Of a stretch of 64,000 bases of DNA, positions 8,855 through 17,976 are shown in pieces. The number at the start of each line of letters is the position of its first letter. Position 1 is the first letter of the stretch. The position numbers were made by a program, and so were the translations under genes. Origin of the DNA: Pelagibius sp. Alg239-R121 (GTDB taxonomy: Bacteria > Pseudomonadota > Alphaproteobacteria > Kiloniellales > Kiloniellaceae); the NCBI RefSeq assembly GCF_947331435.1, contig NZ_CAMZOF010000012.1, forward strand, positions 124,001 through 188,000, given 5' to 3'. Under the pieces are notes generated by a model. It searched no databases, was not told where the DNA came from, and was given only the letters and a program-made list of their open reading frames with translations.

Positions 8855-9523
8855 TTAAAACTCCACGCCCTTCTGTGCCTTCACGCCCTGTTCCCGGAAG
8901 GGGTGTTTGATCTGGGTCATCTCGGTGACCAGGTCGGCGACCTCAATGAGTTCCGGCTTGGCGTTGCGGCCGGTGACGATGACGTGAAGGTCTTCGGGGC
9001 GGTTGTCGAGGAATTCGACCACTTCTTCAAGCGGCAGGTAATCGTAGCGTAAGACGATGTTAAGTTCGTCCAGTAAGACCATGTCGTACTTGGGCTTTTC
9101 ACCCTTGGACTTATCGACCCGGCAGGCCTCGATCATTTCCTTCGAAACTTCCCAGGCGCGCTTCGCGGCGGCAATGTCGCGGGCACGGTCCTGGGTGTCC
9201 CAGGTGAAGCCTTCGCCCATGGTGCGGATCTCGGTCAGATCGGGAAAGCGTTCCAGCACGACACGCTCTCCAGTCTCCCACTTGCCTTTGACGTATTGAA
9301 CCACGCCGGTGCGCATACCGTTGCCGATGGCACGGGCAATCAGGCCAAAGGCCGCTGTCGACTTACCCTTGCCCTTGCCGGTGTGGACGATGAGCAGGCC
9401 CTTTTCCTCAGTCTTGGTGGACAGCATGCGATCGCGGGCAGCCTTGCGCTTACGGGCCTTTTCATTGGCGCGCTCGTTCAGTTCCGCCTCGGTCATTTCG
9501 CCTTTGGGCTTGTCGCTTGTCAT
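8855..9523 (-). CDS. cobO: Cob(I)yrinic acid a,c-diamide adenosyltransferase
   Basis: 222 residues, the usual CobO/BtuR length. The ATP-binding P-loop is HTGKGKGKST (about residues 47-56), followed by AAFGLIARAIGNG, VQYVKGKWETGE, LLDELNIVLRYDYL and VIVTGRNAKPELIEVADLVTEM, all typical of the family. It transfers the 5'-deoxyadenosyl group of ATP to the cobalt of corrinoids in the cytoplasm. Its ATG overlaps the cobN stop by four bases (ATGA), so it is translated as the last gene of the cobalamin operon. Confidence 0.97.
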   Translation of the reverse strand: MTSDKPKGEMTEAELNERANEKARKRKAARDRMLSTKTEEKGLLIVHTGKGKGKSTAAFGLIARAIGNGMRTGVVQYVKGKWETGERVVLERFPDLTEIRTMGEGFTWDTQDRARDIAAAKRAWEVSKEMIEACRVDKSKGEKPKYDMVLLDELNIVLRYDYLPLEEVVEFLDNRPEDLHVIVTGRNAKPELIEVADLVTEMTQIKHPFREQGVKAQKGVEF

Positions 9524-12500
9524 TGTATCACCTCTTCTTCTTTTTCATGCCCGGCCAGCTCCCGCAATCTGGCTTGCGCCGAATTGGACTTTGCCCGCCA
9601 CAGTCCCCGCTCCTGAGCTTCGATCATGCGTCCGGCAATCTCGCGCGCCGCCGCCGGGTTGTTCTGTTCCATAAACTCCAGCACCTCTGCGTCGCCCAGG
9701 TAGGCATCGTATACCGCATCGAAGTGATGGTCGGCCACCACCCGCGCGGTTGCCGCGAAAGCAAAGAGATAGTCGACGGTTGCGGCCATCTCGAAGGCGC
9801 CTTTGTAGCCATGGCGCATCACCCCGGCAATCCACTTGGGATTGACCACACGGGCGCGCACCACACGGGCGACCTCTTCCTCCAGGGTACGAATCTTCGG
9901 GCTTTCTGGGCGGGAATGGTCGTTGTGATAGACCTGCGGCTGCCGGCCGGAAAGGTGACGTACGGCGGCGGTCAGACCACCCTCGAACTGGTAATAGTCG
10001 TCGGAATCCAACAGATCGTGCTCTCGGTTATCCTGGTTATGCACCACCGTGTCGACCGCACGCAGGCGGGACTCAAAGAGACCGTGTGCGGCAGTACCGC
10101 CGCTGCCCGCGCCATAGGCATAGCCGCCCCAGGCCAGATAAGCCCGCGCCAGATCGCCCTCGTCCTCCCAGCCGCGCTCGTCAATCAATGCCTGCAAGCC
10201 CGCGCCATAAGCGCCTGGCTTGGAACCGAAAACCCGGTAGCCCGAGCGTTTGTCCGCGAGCTCCGCGGCGATGCCCTTTGAGATCAGTTCATCACGTTCC
10301 CGTCGGAAAGCCTCGGCCAGCGGATTCTTATCGGCGGGTTCATCCAGAGCGGCGACAGCACGCACGGCGGAATCGAACAAATCGATCTGCGCCGGGAAGG
10401 CGTCGCGGAAGAAACCTGAGACTCTGAGAGTCACATCAACGCGTGGACGGTCCAGAACAGACAAGGGTAAAATCTCGAACCCGGTCACCCGGCGCGAGGT
10501 CACTTCCCAGGTCGGACGCACGCCCAGCAGTGCAAGGCCCTGGGCGATGTCATCGCCGCCGGTGCGCATGTTCGCGGTGCCCCAGGCGGAGAGCGCGATC
10601 CGGCGTGGCCAGGCGCCCTGCTCCTGCCTGTGACGCTCGATCAGCAAGCAGGCGGATTTCCAGCCCAGATGCCAGGCTGCGGGTGTCGGCACCGTCCGGC
10701 TATCGAGTGAGTAGAAGTTTCGGCCCGTGGGAAGTACATCCAGGCGCCCGCGGGTCGGCGCACCGGAGGGACCCGGCGGCACAAAAGTGCCGTTCAGGCC
10801 TTTAAGAACACCGGCGATTTCGGCATCACCTGAATCGATGACTGAAGGTCGGACAGCGGTTGCAATGCTTCCCAGCACCCGAATGGTTTGCTGCCATTCC
10901 GATGCGGCTTTCCGCTCGCCTGAAACCAGCCCCTGTGCCAGGAGTTCAAGCCGCTCGACCGTATCGCCCTGACTGCGCCAAGAGCCATCACCGGTTAGGA
11001 CCTCGGGCCGGGGACCGCTCCAGTCGGCGCCCATTTCGCAGTCCAGAGGGTCGAAGTTCTCGAAGCCCAGATCCGATGCGAGAGCCCGGATCAGAGAGGC
11101 ATCGCCCTCCTTGCCCTCGCCACGCGGCAGACGGGTCAGTGCCACCAGCAGATCGGTGAGCTGCCGCCCCTCCGGCGCTTCGCCGAAGATGTGCAGGCCA
11201 TCGCGGATCTGAAGTTCCTTCAATTCGCAGAGGTAGTTATCCAGCTTGCTTAAGGCCGCATCGGCATCGTCTGCCGCAACGATCCCGCAGTCCTTGTCGA
11301 GACCGATAGAGGCGCTGAGCTCGAGGATCTGTTCACGCAGAACCTTAAGACGACGCGGGTCGACGCCCGCGGCTTCATAGTACTCGTCGACCAGAAGTTC
11401 GAGGTCCGCCAGGGGACCGTAGGATTCCGCACGGGTCAGTGGCGGGGTCAGGTGATCGATGATGACCGCCTGGGCACGGCGTTTGGCCTGGGTGCCCTCG
11501 CCCGGGTCATTGACGATAAAGGGATAAAAGTGCGGCAAGGGCCCCAGAACCGCTTCGGGGAAGCAGCTCTCCGAAAGGGCCAGAGATTTGCCGGGCAGCC
11601 ATTCCAGATTGCCGTGCTTGCCCATGTGAATGACCGCATGAACCTGCTCTACAATGCGCAGCCAGGCGTAGAACGCCAGATAGCCGTGCGGCGGCACGAG
11701 ATCGGGATCGTGGTAGGTCGCGGTGGGATCGATGTTGTAGCCACGGGCAGGCTGCAGGCCGACGGTGACTTTGCCGCAACGAAAGAAAGAAAGCGCGAAA
11801 CTACCCGAACTGGTTTCATTCGAAACAAAGAAGGGATCGTTCTCAGGCGCGCCCCAACGCTCCGTCACTGCTGCTTGAACAACACTTGGTAAACTGCTGA
11901 AAAATTTCAGATAGCGGCCGAGACTCAAGCTCACCAGAATAACGCGCCCATCAGTTGCGGCGTTCGTTGGGCCCTTGGCCAATTGTTCGACCAGGGCGTT
12001 CCCGTCGCTGGGAATGTCTTCAACGTCATAACCCGCCGCCGCCAGTGCGCGGAGCAGCACGACCGAACCCGCCGGGGTGTCGAGGCCGACCCCGTTGCCC
12101 ATGCGTCCGTCCCGGTTCGGATAGTTGGCCAGAATGAGCGCAACCCGCCGTTCGGACGCCGGCGTGCGTTTCAGATCCAGCCATTTCGCCGCCAACGCCA
12201 CGACGAAGTCGATGCGGTCCGCGACCGGCGCATAGGTGACGATGGAAGATTGTGTCGCTGGATCGAAGCGGGCTTCAGACTTAAAGGAGACGGCGCGAGA
12301 GAGGATGCGTCCATCAACTTCAGGCAGGGCCACGTTCATGGCGATGTCGCGAGCCGAGAGGCCGTTGGCGGACTCCCGCCAGGCGGCTTCGTTGCCGCCG
12401 GAGAAAACCACCTGCAGGATCGGACAGTCCAGGCCGTCGAAGGGTGTCTCACGCCGCTCGGCACCGGGGCTCGAAATTGCAAAGCCGGTGGCGTTGAGCA

Positions 12501-13335
12501 CGATCTCGCTGCCGGCGTCCTCCAGCAGCTGGCGCAGGGTCTCGGCGGAGACGGCTTCCTTGAGGCTGGCGCAATAGACCGGCAGCGGATTGACGCCCTG
12601 TTGCTTCAGACCCACGATCAGGGCATCGACCGGCGCCAGGTTCGCGGCCTGCACGAGAGCGCGGTAGAAGACGATGGCGGCGACCGGGGCACCCTCGATC
12701 CAATCGCTTTTGAGGTCTTCAAGATCTGGCTGGTCATAACCCGGCCAATAAATGCCGGCGCGCAGCAGAGGACGCGGCTCGTTCCAGACCGGAAGTTTTC
12801 CGCCCTCCTCTTGCTCAGCCTCTTCCGGGCCGCCCTCTTCCAAGAGCGTCGCGGCGTAGAGCAGAAAGTTACGGGCGTTTTCCGGTCCGCCGTGAATGCA
12901 GTACTGCCAGAGCCGGTGACAGGCTTCGCCCCCCAGGGTCGAGTGGTCGGCGAGTTCCGCATCCGGCTGGTCGTCGCCGGGCAGCAACGCCAGGGGAATG
13001 CCACGCTCCGCGCAGGTCGCGCGCAGTTGCTCAACACCATAGGGCCAGTAGCCGACCCCGCCGAGCAGACGGACAATCACCAGCCTTGCGTTGGCGATCA
13101 TCTCTTCGGCGTAGAGATCCACCGATAGATTGTGGCCGAGTTGCATGAGATTGGCGAGACGCAGGCTCGGACTGTCTCCAGGCGCTGCGTCGCTGATATG
13201 TCCATAGGCCAGCGAGAGGCTGGCCAGCTCGGTATCGGCCGCCGAGAGCACGATGATATCGCCGGGAGTTTGGCCAAGATCAACGGCTTCCGAGCCATCG
13301 GAGATGCCACCTGCCTGCGCTTGCAAAAGATGCAT
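9520..13335 (-). CDS. cobN: Aerobic cobaltochelatase subunit CobN
   Basis: 1271 residues, the normal size for CobN. It is the large subunit of the ATP-dependent aerobic cobaltochelatase, which inserts Co(II) into hydrogenobyrinic acid a,c-diamide together with CobS and CobT; those partners are not in this window. The conserved HMGKHGNLEWLPGKS segment sits near residue 570, and the C-terminal third contains KWIAGVMRHGYKGAFEMAATVDYLFAF, both family hallmarks. The gene follows cobW after about 80 bases and overlaps cobO by four bases. Long open frames on its opposite strand are compositional shadows. Confidence 0.97.
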   Translation of the reverse strand: MHLLQAQAGGISDGSEAVDLGQTPGDIIVLSAADTELASLSLAYGHISDAAPGDSPSLRLANLMQLGHNLSVDLYAEEMIANARLVIVRLLGGVGYWPYGVEQLRATCAERGIPLALLPGDDQPDAELADHSTLGGEACHRLWQYCIHGGPENARNFLLYAATLLEEGGPEEAEQEEGGKLPVWNEPRPLLRAGIYWPGYDQPDLEDLKSDWIEGAPVAAIVFYRALVQAANLAPVDALIVGLKQQGVNPLPVYCASLKEAVSAETLRQLLEDAGSEIVLNATGFAISSPGAERRETPFDGLDCPILQVVFSGGNEAAWRESANGLSARDIAMNVALPEVDGRILSRAVSFKSEARFDPATQSSIVTYAPVADRIDFVVALAAKWLDLKRTPASERRVALILANYPNRDGRMGNGVGLDTPAGSVVLLRALAAAGYDVEDIPSDGNALVEQLAKGPTNAATDGRVILVSLSLGRYLKFFSSLPSVVQAAVTERWGAPENDPFFVSNETSSGSFALSFFRCGKVTVGLQPARGYNIDPTATYHDPDLVPPHGYLAFYAWLRIVEQVHAVIHMGKHGNLEWLPGKSLALSESCFPEAVLGPLPHFYPFIVNDPGEGTQAKRRAQAVIIDHLTPPLTRAESYGPLADLELLVDEYYEAAGVDPRRLKVLREQILELSASIGLDKDCGIVAADDADAALSKLDNYLCELKELQIRDGLHIFGEAPEGRQLTDLLVALTRLPRGEGKEGDASLIRALASDLGFENFDPLDCEMGADWSGPRPEVLTGDGSWRSQGDTVERLELLAQGLVSGERKAASEWQQTIRVLGSIATAVRPSVIDSGDAEIAGVLKGLNGTFVPPGPSGAPTRGRLDVLPTGRNFYSLDSRTVPTPAAWHLGWKSACLLIERHRQEQGAWPRRIALSAWGTANMRTGGDDIAQGLALLGVRPTWEVTSRRVTGFEILPLSVLDRPRVDVTLRVSGFFRDAFPAQIDLFDSAVRAVAALDEPADKNPLAEAFRRERDELISKGIAAELADKRSGYRVFGSKPGAYGAGLQALIDERGWEDEGDLARAYLAWGGYAYGAGSGGTAAHGLFESRLRAVDTVVHNQDNREHDLLDSDDYYQFEGGLTAAVRHLSGRQPQVYHNDHSRPESPKIRTLEEEVARVVRARVVNPKWIAGVMRHGYKGAFEMAATVDYLFAFAATARVVADHHFDAVYDAYLGDAEVLEFMEQNNPAAAREIAGRMIEAQERGLWRAKSNSAQARLRELAGHEKEEEVIQ

Positions 13336-13417
13336 GTCAGCTCTCGCCCTTAACGCCGGTCTCAGCGACCGACTATCTCAGTCTTAGACCGCCAGGGCCG
13401 CGCCTCGGCGCGACCTC

Positions 13418-14521
13418 TTAACCTGCTAAAGCGGAGGCCGATTCACGCTCGGCTTCCTGTGAAGCCGAACGATCGGACTCCAGCGCCGTGCGGATCGCGT
13501 CGCTGTCCATATCCGCCTCGCCGATCACTACCAGCCGCGTGGACTGAATTTCCTCCGGCTGCCAGTCACGGTCGTAGTAATGTTGCAGGCGTCCGCCGAC
13601 CCCCTGCAGGACCAGACGCATGTCCTTGCCCGCGACCTTGGCGAAACCCTTCACCCGTAGAATGCCGTGCTGGGCGATCACCGGCAGCAGGCGGTCGACC
13701 AGACCTTGCGGGTTTTCCACCTCACCCAGATCGACCGCGAAGGACATGAAGTCGTCGTGGTCGTGCTCGTGGCCGTCGTCGTGATGGCTGGGGCGGGAGT
13801 CCAGATCGGACTCCGCCGCCGCTTCCAGGCCCAGCAGGACCTTGGCATCGACCTTGCCGTAGGAGCTGCGTACGATCTTGACCTCGGGGCGCAGCTCGGC
13901 CTGCACGTCCTTGAGCACCCGGTCCAGATCGGGCTCGTTCAGCAGGTCGGTCTTGTTGATCACCACCATGTCAGCGCAGGAGATCTGCTCCTCGAAGAGC
14001 TCCTCCAGCGGGCTTTCGTGGTCCAGGGACTCGTCGGCTTTACGCTGCGCATCCACCGCCGCAGGGTCACTGGCGAAGAGGCCTTCTGCAACGGCAGGGC
14101 CGTCGATCACGGTAATGACGCCGTCCACTGTGACCTTGGTGCGGATCTCCGGCCAGTTGAAAGCCTTGACCAGCGGCTTGGGCAGCGCGAGGCCGGAGGT
14201 CTCGATGACGATGTGATCCGGCGGCTCGGCCCGGTTCAGCAGAGTCTCGATGGTCGGGATGAAGTCATCGGCAACGGTACAGCAGATACAGCCATTGGGC
14301 AGTTCCAGCACCGCGTCTTCCTCGCAGTTCTCGATGCCACAGCCCTTGACGATCTCGCCGTCCACGCCCAGATCGCCGAATTCGTTGATCACCAGGGCCA
14401 GACGTTTACCCCCACTGGTCTCCAGCAGGTTGCGGATGGTGCTGGTCTTGCCGGCGCCGAGGAAGCCGGTGATGACGGTAGCGGGAATTTTGCCCGAGGG
14501 CGCTTTGTTATCTTGCGACAT
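13418..14521 (-). CDS. cobW: CobW-family GTPase
   Basis: 367 residues. The N-terminal GTPase domain has the P-loop GFLGAGKT (19-26), the metal-binding GCICC loop (77-81) and NKTD near residue 188. A His/Asp-rich linker (HHDDGHEHDHDD, about 246-257) precedes the CobW C-terminal domain (GILRVKGFAKVAGKDMRLVLQGVGGR). COG0523 GTPases deliver or chaperone metals; in a cobalamin operon the likely role is cobalt supply to CobN. The C-terminal 25 residues are Ser/Glu-rich and probably disordered. It sits between cobP and cobN in one orientation. Confidence 0.95.
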   Translation of the reverse strand: MSQDNKAPSGKIPATVITGFLGAGKTSTIRNLLETSGGKRLALVINEFGDLGVDGEIVKGCGIENCEEDAVLELPNGCICCTVADDFIPTIETLLNRAEPPDHIVIETSGLALPKPLVKAFNWPEIRTKVTVDGVITVIDGPAVAEGLFASDPAAVDAQRKADESLDHESPLEELFEEQISCADMVVINKTDLLNEPDLDRVLKDVQAELRPEVKIVRSSYGKVDAKVLLGLEAAAESDLDSRPSHHDDGHEHDHDDFMSFAVDLGEVENPQGLVDRLLPVIAQHGILRVKGFAKVAGKDMRLVLQGVGGRLQHYYDRDWQPEEIQSTRLVVIGEADMDSDAIRTALESDRSASQEAERESASALAG

Positions 14522-14568
14522 GAATTTTGCTCACCAGTGCTTTGTTATTGTTTTAATTTTTTTCGTAC

Positions 14569-15120
14569 TTATTGCGGCGCCTTCATGATCATGGGCAAGC
14601 CCGCGACCATGAAAACCACCGAATCCGCCGCCGCCGCAACTGCCTGATGCAGACGGCCGGCATGGTCGCGAAAGTCTCGCGCCAATTGGTGCATAGGCAC
14701 AATCCCAAGACCGACTTCATTTGAAACAAAGACGACCGGGCCATTCTGACCCGGCAAGTTCGAAACCAGTCTATCGATCTCCGAATCGATGTCCCGCCCC
14801 TCGGCCATGAGGTTCGAGAGCCAGAGGGTCAGGCAGTCCACCAGGATCGGCCGATCGGCGCGCACTTCGCGTTTGAGAACACCGACCAGATCCAGTGGCT
14901 CTTCAATGGTCCGCCAGCGTTCGCCCCTGCGCGCCTTATGGGCGTCGATGCGCGCAGCCATCTCGGCATCGCGTTCAGCCTGCCCCACCGCGGTCGCGAT
15001 ATAGAGGCAATCGCCGCCTGCGGATTCAACAAGCTCTTCCGCATGCCGGCTCTTGCCCGAACGGGCACCGCCCAGGATCAAGGAGACGGCGGGTAGCAGA
15101 GTTTGCGGATTGGCAGGCAC
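14569..15120 (-). CDS. cobP: Adenosylcobinamide kinase / guanylyltransferase
   Basis: 183 residues matching the bifunctional CobP/CobU enzyme: P-loop GGARSGKS (17-24), YIATA, RRGERWRTIEEPLDL, the catalytic region DCLTLWLSNLM and NEVGLGIVPM. It phosphorylates adenosylcobinamide and activates it with GMP in late cobalamin assembly. It is the first gene of the operon cobP-cobW-cobN-cobO. I looked for a cobalamin riboswitch in the leader (15121-15470) and saw no recognisable B12 box. Confidence 0.95.
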   Translation of the reverse strand: MPANPQTLLPAVSLILGGARSGKSRHAEELVESAGGDCLYIATAVGQAERDAEMAARIDAHKARRGERWRTIEEPLDLVGVLKREVRADRPILVDCLTLWLSNLMAEGRDIDSEIDRLVSNLPGQNGPVVFVSNEVGLGIVPMHQLARDFRDHAGRLHQAVAAAADSVVFMVAGLPMIMKAPQ

Positions 15121-15476
15121 TGGAGTCCAAAGGCCTTTAAAGATGTGAGTTGGCGGCGAGTTTCCTTAGCCCGCCCAGCGCACGCAAGAACAATCTTCGC
15201 GGCTGCGAAAATCCTGCAATGTCAGCGGGTTCGCACAAGAGATCTCACAGCGCCCGCTTACGCATATCGCGTTTGACTGTCGTCTCAAGCCGATCCAAAC
15301 GCGTTGTGCTCTGCAAACGCTGCCTCGGATCTGCCTATGGCTAAACCTGTTCCAGTGAACGCGACACACGCTAAAATGTGATCGGCCCGTGTCTGGCACT
15401 ATGAGCGCCCCGGTCCCAATTCATTAACCACGAGGCTGCAACCCCGAAGGCCCCAGAGTTTTGGGTCCGGACAAAT
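15121..15476. other. Intergenic leader of cobP, no gene supported
   Basis: About 350 bases with no convincing coding frame, riboswitch or tRNA. A short Cys-rich frame on the minus strand (ending ...SREDCSCVRWAG near 15166) was considered but has no supporting start site. Confidence 0.4.
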
Positions 15477-15581
15477 CGTTTAGCGTTTAGATCGACTCAA
15501 AATTCACTGCCTCTCAATCAGCATACAGCTGATTTCGAACGCAAATTTTGGGAGCTCGCAATTCAGGAAAAATGCTAAACG
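15477..15581. repeat. Palindromic intergenic element, copy 1
   Basis: An element of about 105 bp bounded by inverted ends (CGTTTAGC at 15477-15484 and GCTAAACG at 15574-15581). Its core contains CACTGCCTCTCAATCAGC, then GCTGATTTCGAACGCAAATT, with AATCAGC/GCTGATT forming an inner hairpin. The same core occurs near 39141 and 42785. It ends 21 bases before the next start codon. Confidence 0.7.
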
Positions 15582-15602
15582 ACACTAACGGGAGAGTGAA
15601 CC

Positions 15603-16298
15603 ATGTTGAAACGAACCGCTTTGACCACGCTGCAGATCTTCGCGATCCTGGCCGTGATCACCCTCGTACTGACCTCCGCCGCCCGCGCGGTCGGCTTGCA
15701 AAGCACCGGCTTCCAAAGTGCAGTGCTTGAGACGGGCGCGCTATCGGACGGCAAACAGGCTCTGGACGCCGGGATCGTGAAGGCCGGCTTCAAAAAGCGC
15801 CATGGCCATCGGGGCTACCGGCATCGGGGCTTCGGGCACAAGAAGTTCGGCTTCAGAAAGTTTGGGCATAAGCGCAAGTTTGGGCACCGCAAATTTAAGC
15901 ATCGCAGCTATAAGCATAGGCGTTACGGACACCGAAGCTATAAACATAGAAGTTACGGGCATCGGAGCTACGGGCACGGAAACTTTCGGTTCAAGAAATA
16001 CGGTTTCAAGAAATATGGCCACAAGCACCACGGTTATAAGAAGTACTCCCACAAGGGTTATGGCTACAAAAAGCTGAGCGGCGGCAAGTTCGACTATGGT
16101 TCGAGCAGCTACAAAGCCACGGGTCCCAAACACCACGGCCATAACTTTCGCAATGGCAACAGCCAGAAAAAGTTCGCCGTCAAGGTCCTCCCGCGCCGAA
16201 AGCCTGCTGTGAAGAAATTCAATTACGGCAGCAGCCAGTTCAAGCACAAGGTCCCGAAACACCGCGGGCATGACTTTAGGAACGAGCCGACGCATTGA
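15603..16298 (+). CDS. Exported His/Lys/Tyr/Gly repeat protein
   Basis: 231 residues. An N-terminal signal or anchor helix (LQIFAILAVITLVLTSAARA) precedes a low-complexity region (about residues 60-165) built from short aromatic units of the form (Y/F)-G/K-H-(R/K), such as SYGHR, SYKHR, KFGHK and KYGHK. Two related blocks at the C terminus share the pattern YGSSxxK...PKHxGHxFRN. The protein is extremely basic and histidine-rich, which suggests binding of metal ions or a polyanion, but this is inference. GGGAG lies just before the ATG. A palindromic repeat forms the immediate upstream region. No characterised homologue is recognised. Confidence 0.75.
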   Translation: MLKRTALTTLQIFAILAVITLVLTSAARAVGLQSTGFQSAVLETGALSDGKQALDAGIVKAGFKKRHGHRGYRHRGFGHKKFGFRKFGHKRKFGHRKFKHRSYKHRRYGHRSYKHRSYGHRSYGHGNFRFKKYGFKKYGHKHHGYKKYSHKGYGYKKLSGGKFDYGSSSYKATGPKHHGHNFRNGNSQKKFAVKVLPRRKPAVKKFNYGSSQFKHKVPKHRGHDFRNEPTH

Positions 16299-16450
16299 TT
16301 AGCGGGTGGCGTTCAAAGGTCCTTAGAAGCCAAGCATCTGCTCCAAATTGCGAGCCTAAGAGAACTAAATACTTACTCCCGAGCTATTCAGTCACTGAAC
16401 ACGATCCTGAGCACTTGGGCCTTCCAGTATTGGTACTTCGTGAAAATTCA

Positions 16451-17623
16451 TTACTCGACATCAAGCGTTTCAGGCTCGACAGTCTGCAGAAACGCCTTGA
16501 GCTTAATGCAGGCCGAATAGCTGGAAACCCTTGTTGCGGGCTTTACGCTTCTTATTCCTTCCACCTCAAAAACCGAATCATTCTGCCTTATATCGCGGCC
16601 ACGATGAGGATAGGAACTACACGCAACGTCGCTGTCTCTAATCGCATCAGGGATGACATAACCAATCAAGTCTCTGGTAGTGGAGTTGATGTTCCGGTGC
16701 CGGATCGAATACAGCTTCAAATACGGGCCCAACTCGGTGGAAACTTCGAGGCCAGGTCCGGCATACCCATTGTGGCACATGTCGTGTCGAATCTTGTAAG
16801 CAAACAATGCTCGGTCCGCACCATCGATATAAGTGAGGTGAAGCTCCAATCCAGAAGCTTCGATGTCAAGTGCACAAGCCTTCTGGCCTTTCTGACCAGC
16901 CTTCGCTTTGCTTTTGGTTAGCGTCCGATCACCCGTTACAATGTAGTATTCAATTGGTTTTTCCAACTTGAAGCCGTCAATCTCCCCGACCACGCGATGT
17001 TTGAAACCTGCAAGCCGCTCACCTTCAAGGGTCACGGTTCGTCCGGAGATGCGTACACTGGGCTGAGAGACCGATGTAGCTCTCTTTCGTAGCGACGCTT
17101 CCATTTCCGCAGCATCGTCTGTGAATTCGCCGTCAATATACAGGTTCTGATACTCACCTAGTTTCTGAATCGTTGGTTTCTCGAGAATCTGGCGCCAGCG
17201 CGCTTCAGGAACACGCCGCGAATTTGGGTACCTGACTGCAAAAGTCTCATAGTCAAGCGTTCGGTTATCCCAATCGAATTCCGACATATAGTGATCGATC
17301 TCCTGCACGCGTTGGACGGCGGTCTCAACTCTCAATCGGTGTTTTTCGTTTGGAAGTGAGCAAGACTGAGCGCCAGGTGTTAAAATGTATCGACTTGGGT
17401 TTGAGGTTACTTCCTCAACGAGATCGCAGTCCGATTTGAACAACAACAGATATCGGACATATGCGATGCGCGTTCGTTCATGGGATGCGTAATCAAATTT
17501 CTTTAGCAAGCCGTCTTCTTTTTGCGCATCACTCCATAGATATGTGTGCCTGCTGTTCGAAGAACATCCAGTAACGACCACAAAAACAAAAAGTAAAGCC
17601 AATCGGAGAACTGAAAACGCCAT
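16451..17623 (-). CDS. Hypothetical lipoprotein
   Basis: 390 residues with a lipoprotein signal peptide: hydrophobic FVFVVVTGC gives lipidated Cys20. The mature protein is rich in charged residues and includes two regions that look like helical scaffold (FDWDNRTLDYETFAVRYPNSRRVPEARWRQIL, a tetratricopeptide-like stretch) and a beta-rich C-terminal half with several Cys residues. No enzymatic motif is seen. It stands alone; the region upstream (17624-17976) has no gene. Possibly an outer-membrane-anchored structural protein. Confidence 0.72.
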   Translation of the reverse strand: MAFSVLRLALLFVFVVVTGCSSNSRHTYLWSDAQKEDGLLKKFDYASHERTRIAYVRYLLLFKSDCDLVEEVTSNPSRYILTPGAQSCSLPNEKHRLRVETAVQRVQEIDHYMSEFDWDNRTLDYETFAVRYPNSRRVPEARWRQILEKPTIQKLGEYQNLYIDGEFTDDAAEMEASLRKRATSVSQPSVRISGRTVTLEGERLAGFKHRVVGEIDGFKLEKPIEYYIVTGDRTLTKSKAKAGQKGQKACALDIEASGLELHLTYIDGADRALFAYKIRHDMCHNGYAGPGLEVSTELGPYLKLYSIRHRNINSTTRDLIGYVIPDAIRDSDVACSSYPHRGRDIRQNDSVFEVEGIRSVKPATRVSSYSACIKLKAFLQTVEPETLDVE

Positions 17624-17976
17624 AACAGAACCTCTCCATTTCGCGAGCTCTCATTTCGTTCTTTAGAAGCCTAAATTAGAGGTGTGACCCTGTCCAATTG
17701 GATGAGGCTTTGTTATGGCAGGGATATGCAATGTACCAACAGGGCCAAGATGCAATCCGTCCACGATTATCAATACCCCAGACGAATAAAAGACCTGTCC
17801 GCGACCACCTAGCTCTGCGGGTGACCACGTCACCAAAGGAAAGACCCCTGCAGATTCACTTACTAAATGCGCTATTCGGTCTATGGGATTCCGGGGGATT
17901 CGGGGCGATTCCTGGGACACAGTATCCAACTCGCCATTTCCGACTCAGGAATCAGTACAGTTTCCCCAGACTCGCA
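17624..17976. other. Intergenic region, nothing recognised
   Basis: Short overlapping open frames on both strands have no plausible start sites or domain features. No repeat or RNA gene is evident. Confidence 0.4.

Noticed and set aside
11983-13128. Long open frame (381 codons) on the plus strand opposite cobN
   Set aside because: It mirrors the third-codon GC bias of cobN, has no domain sense and no ribosome-binding site.
15166-15399. Cys-rich minus-strand frame upstream of cobP
   Set aside because: No start site and no recognised cysteine pattern; left as non-coding.
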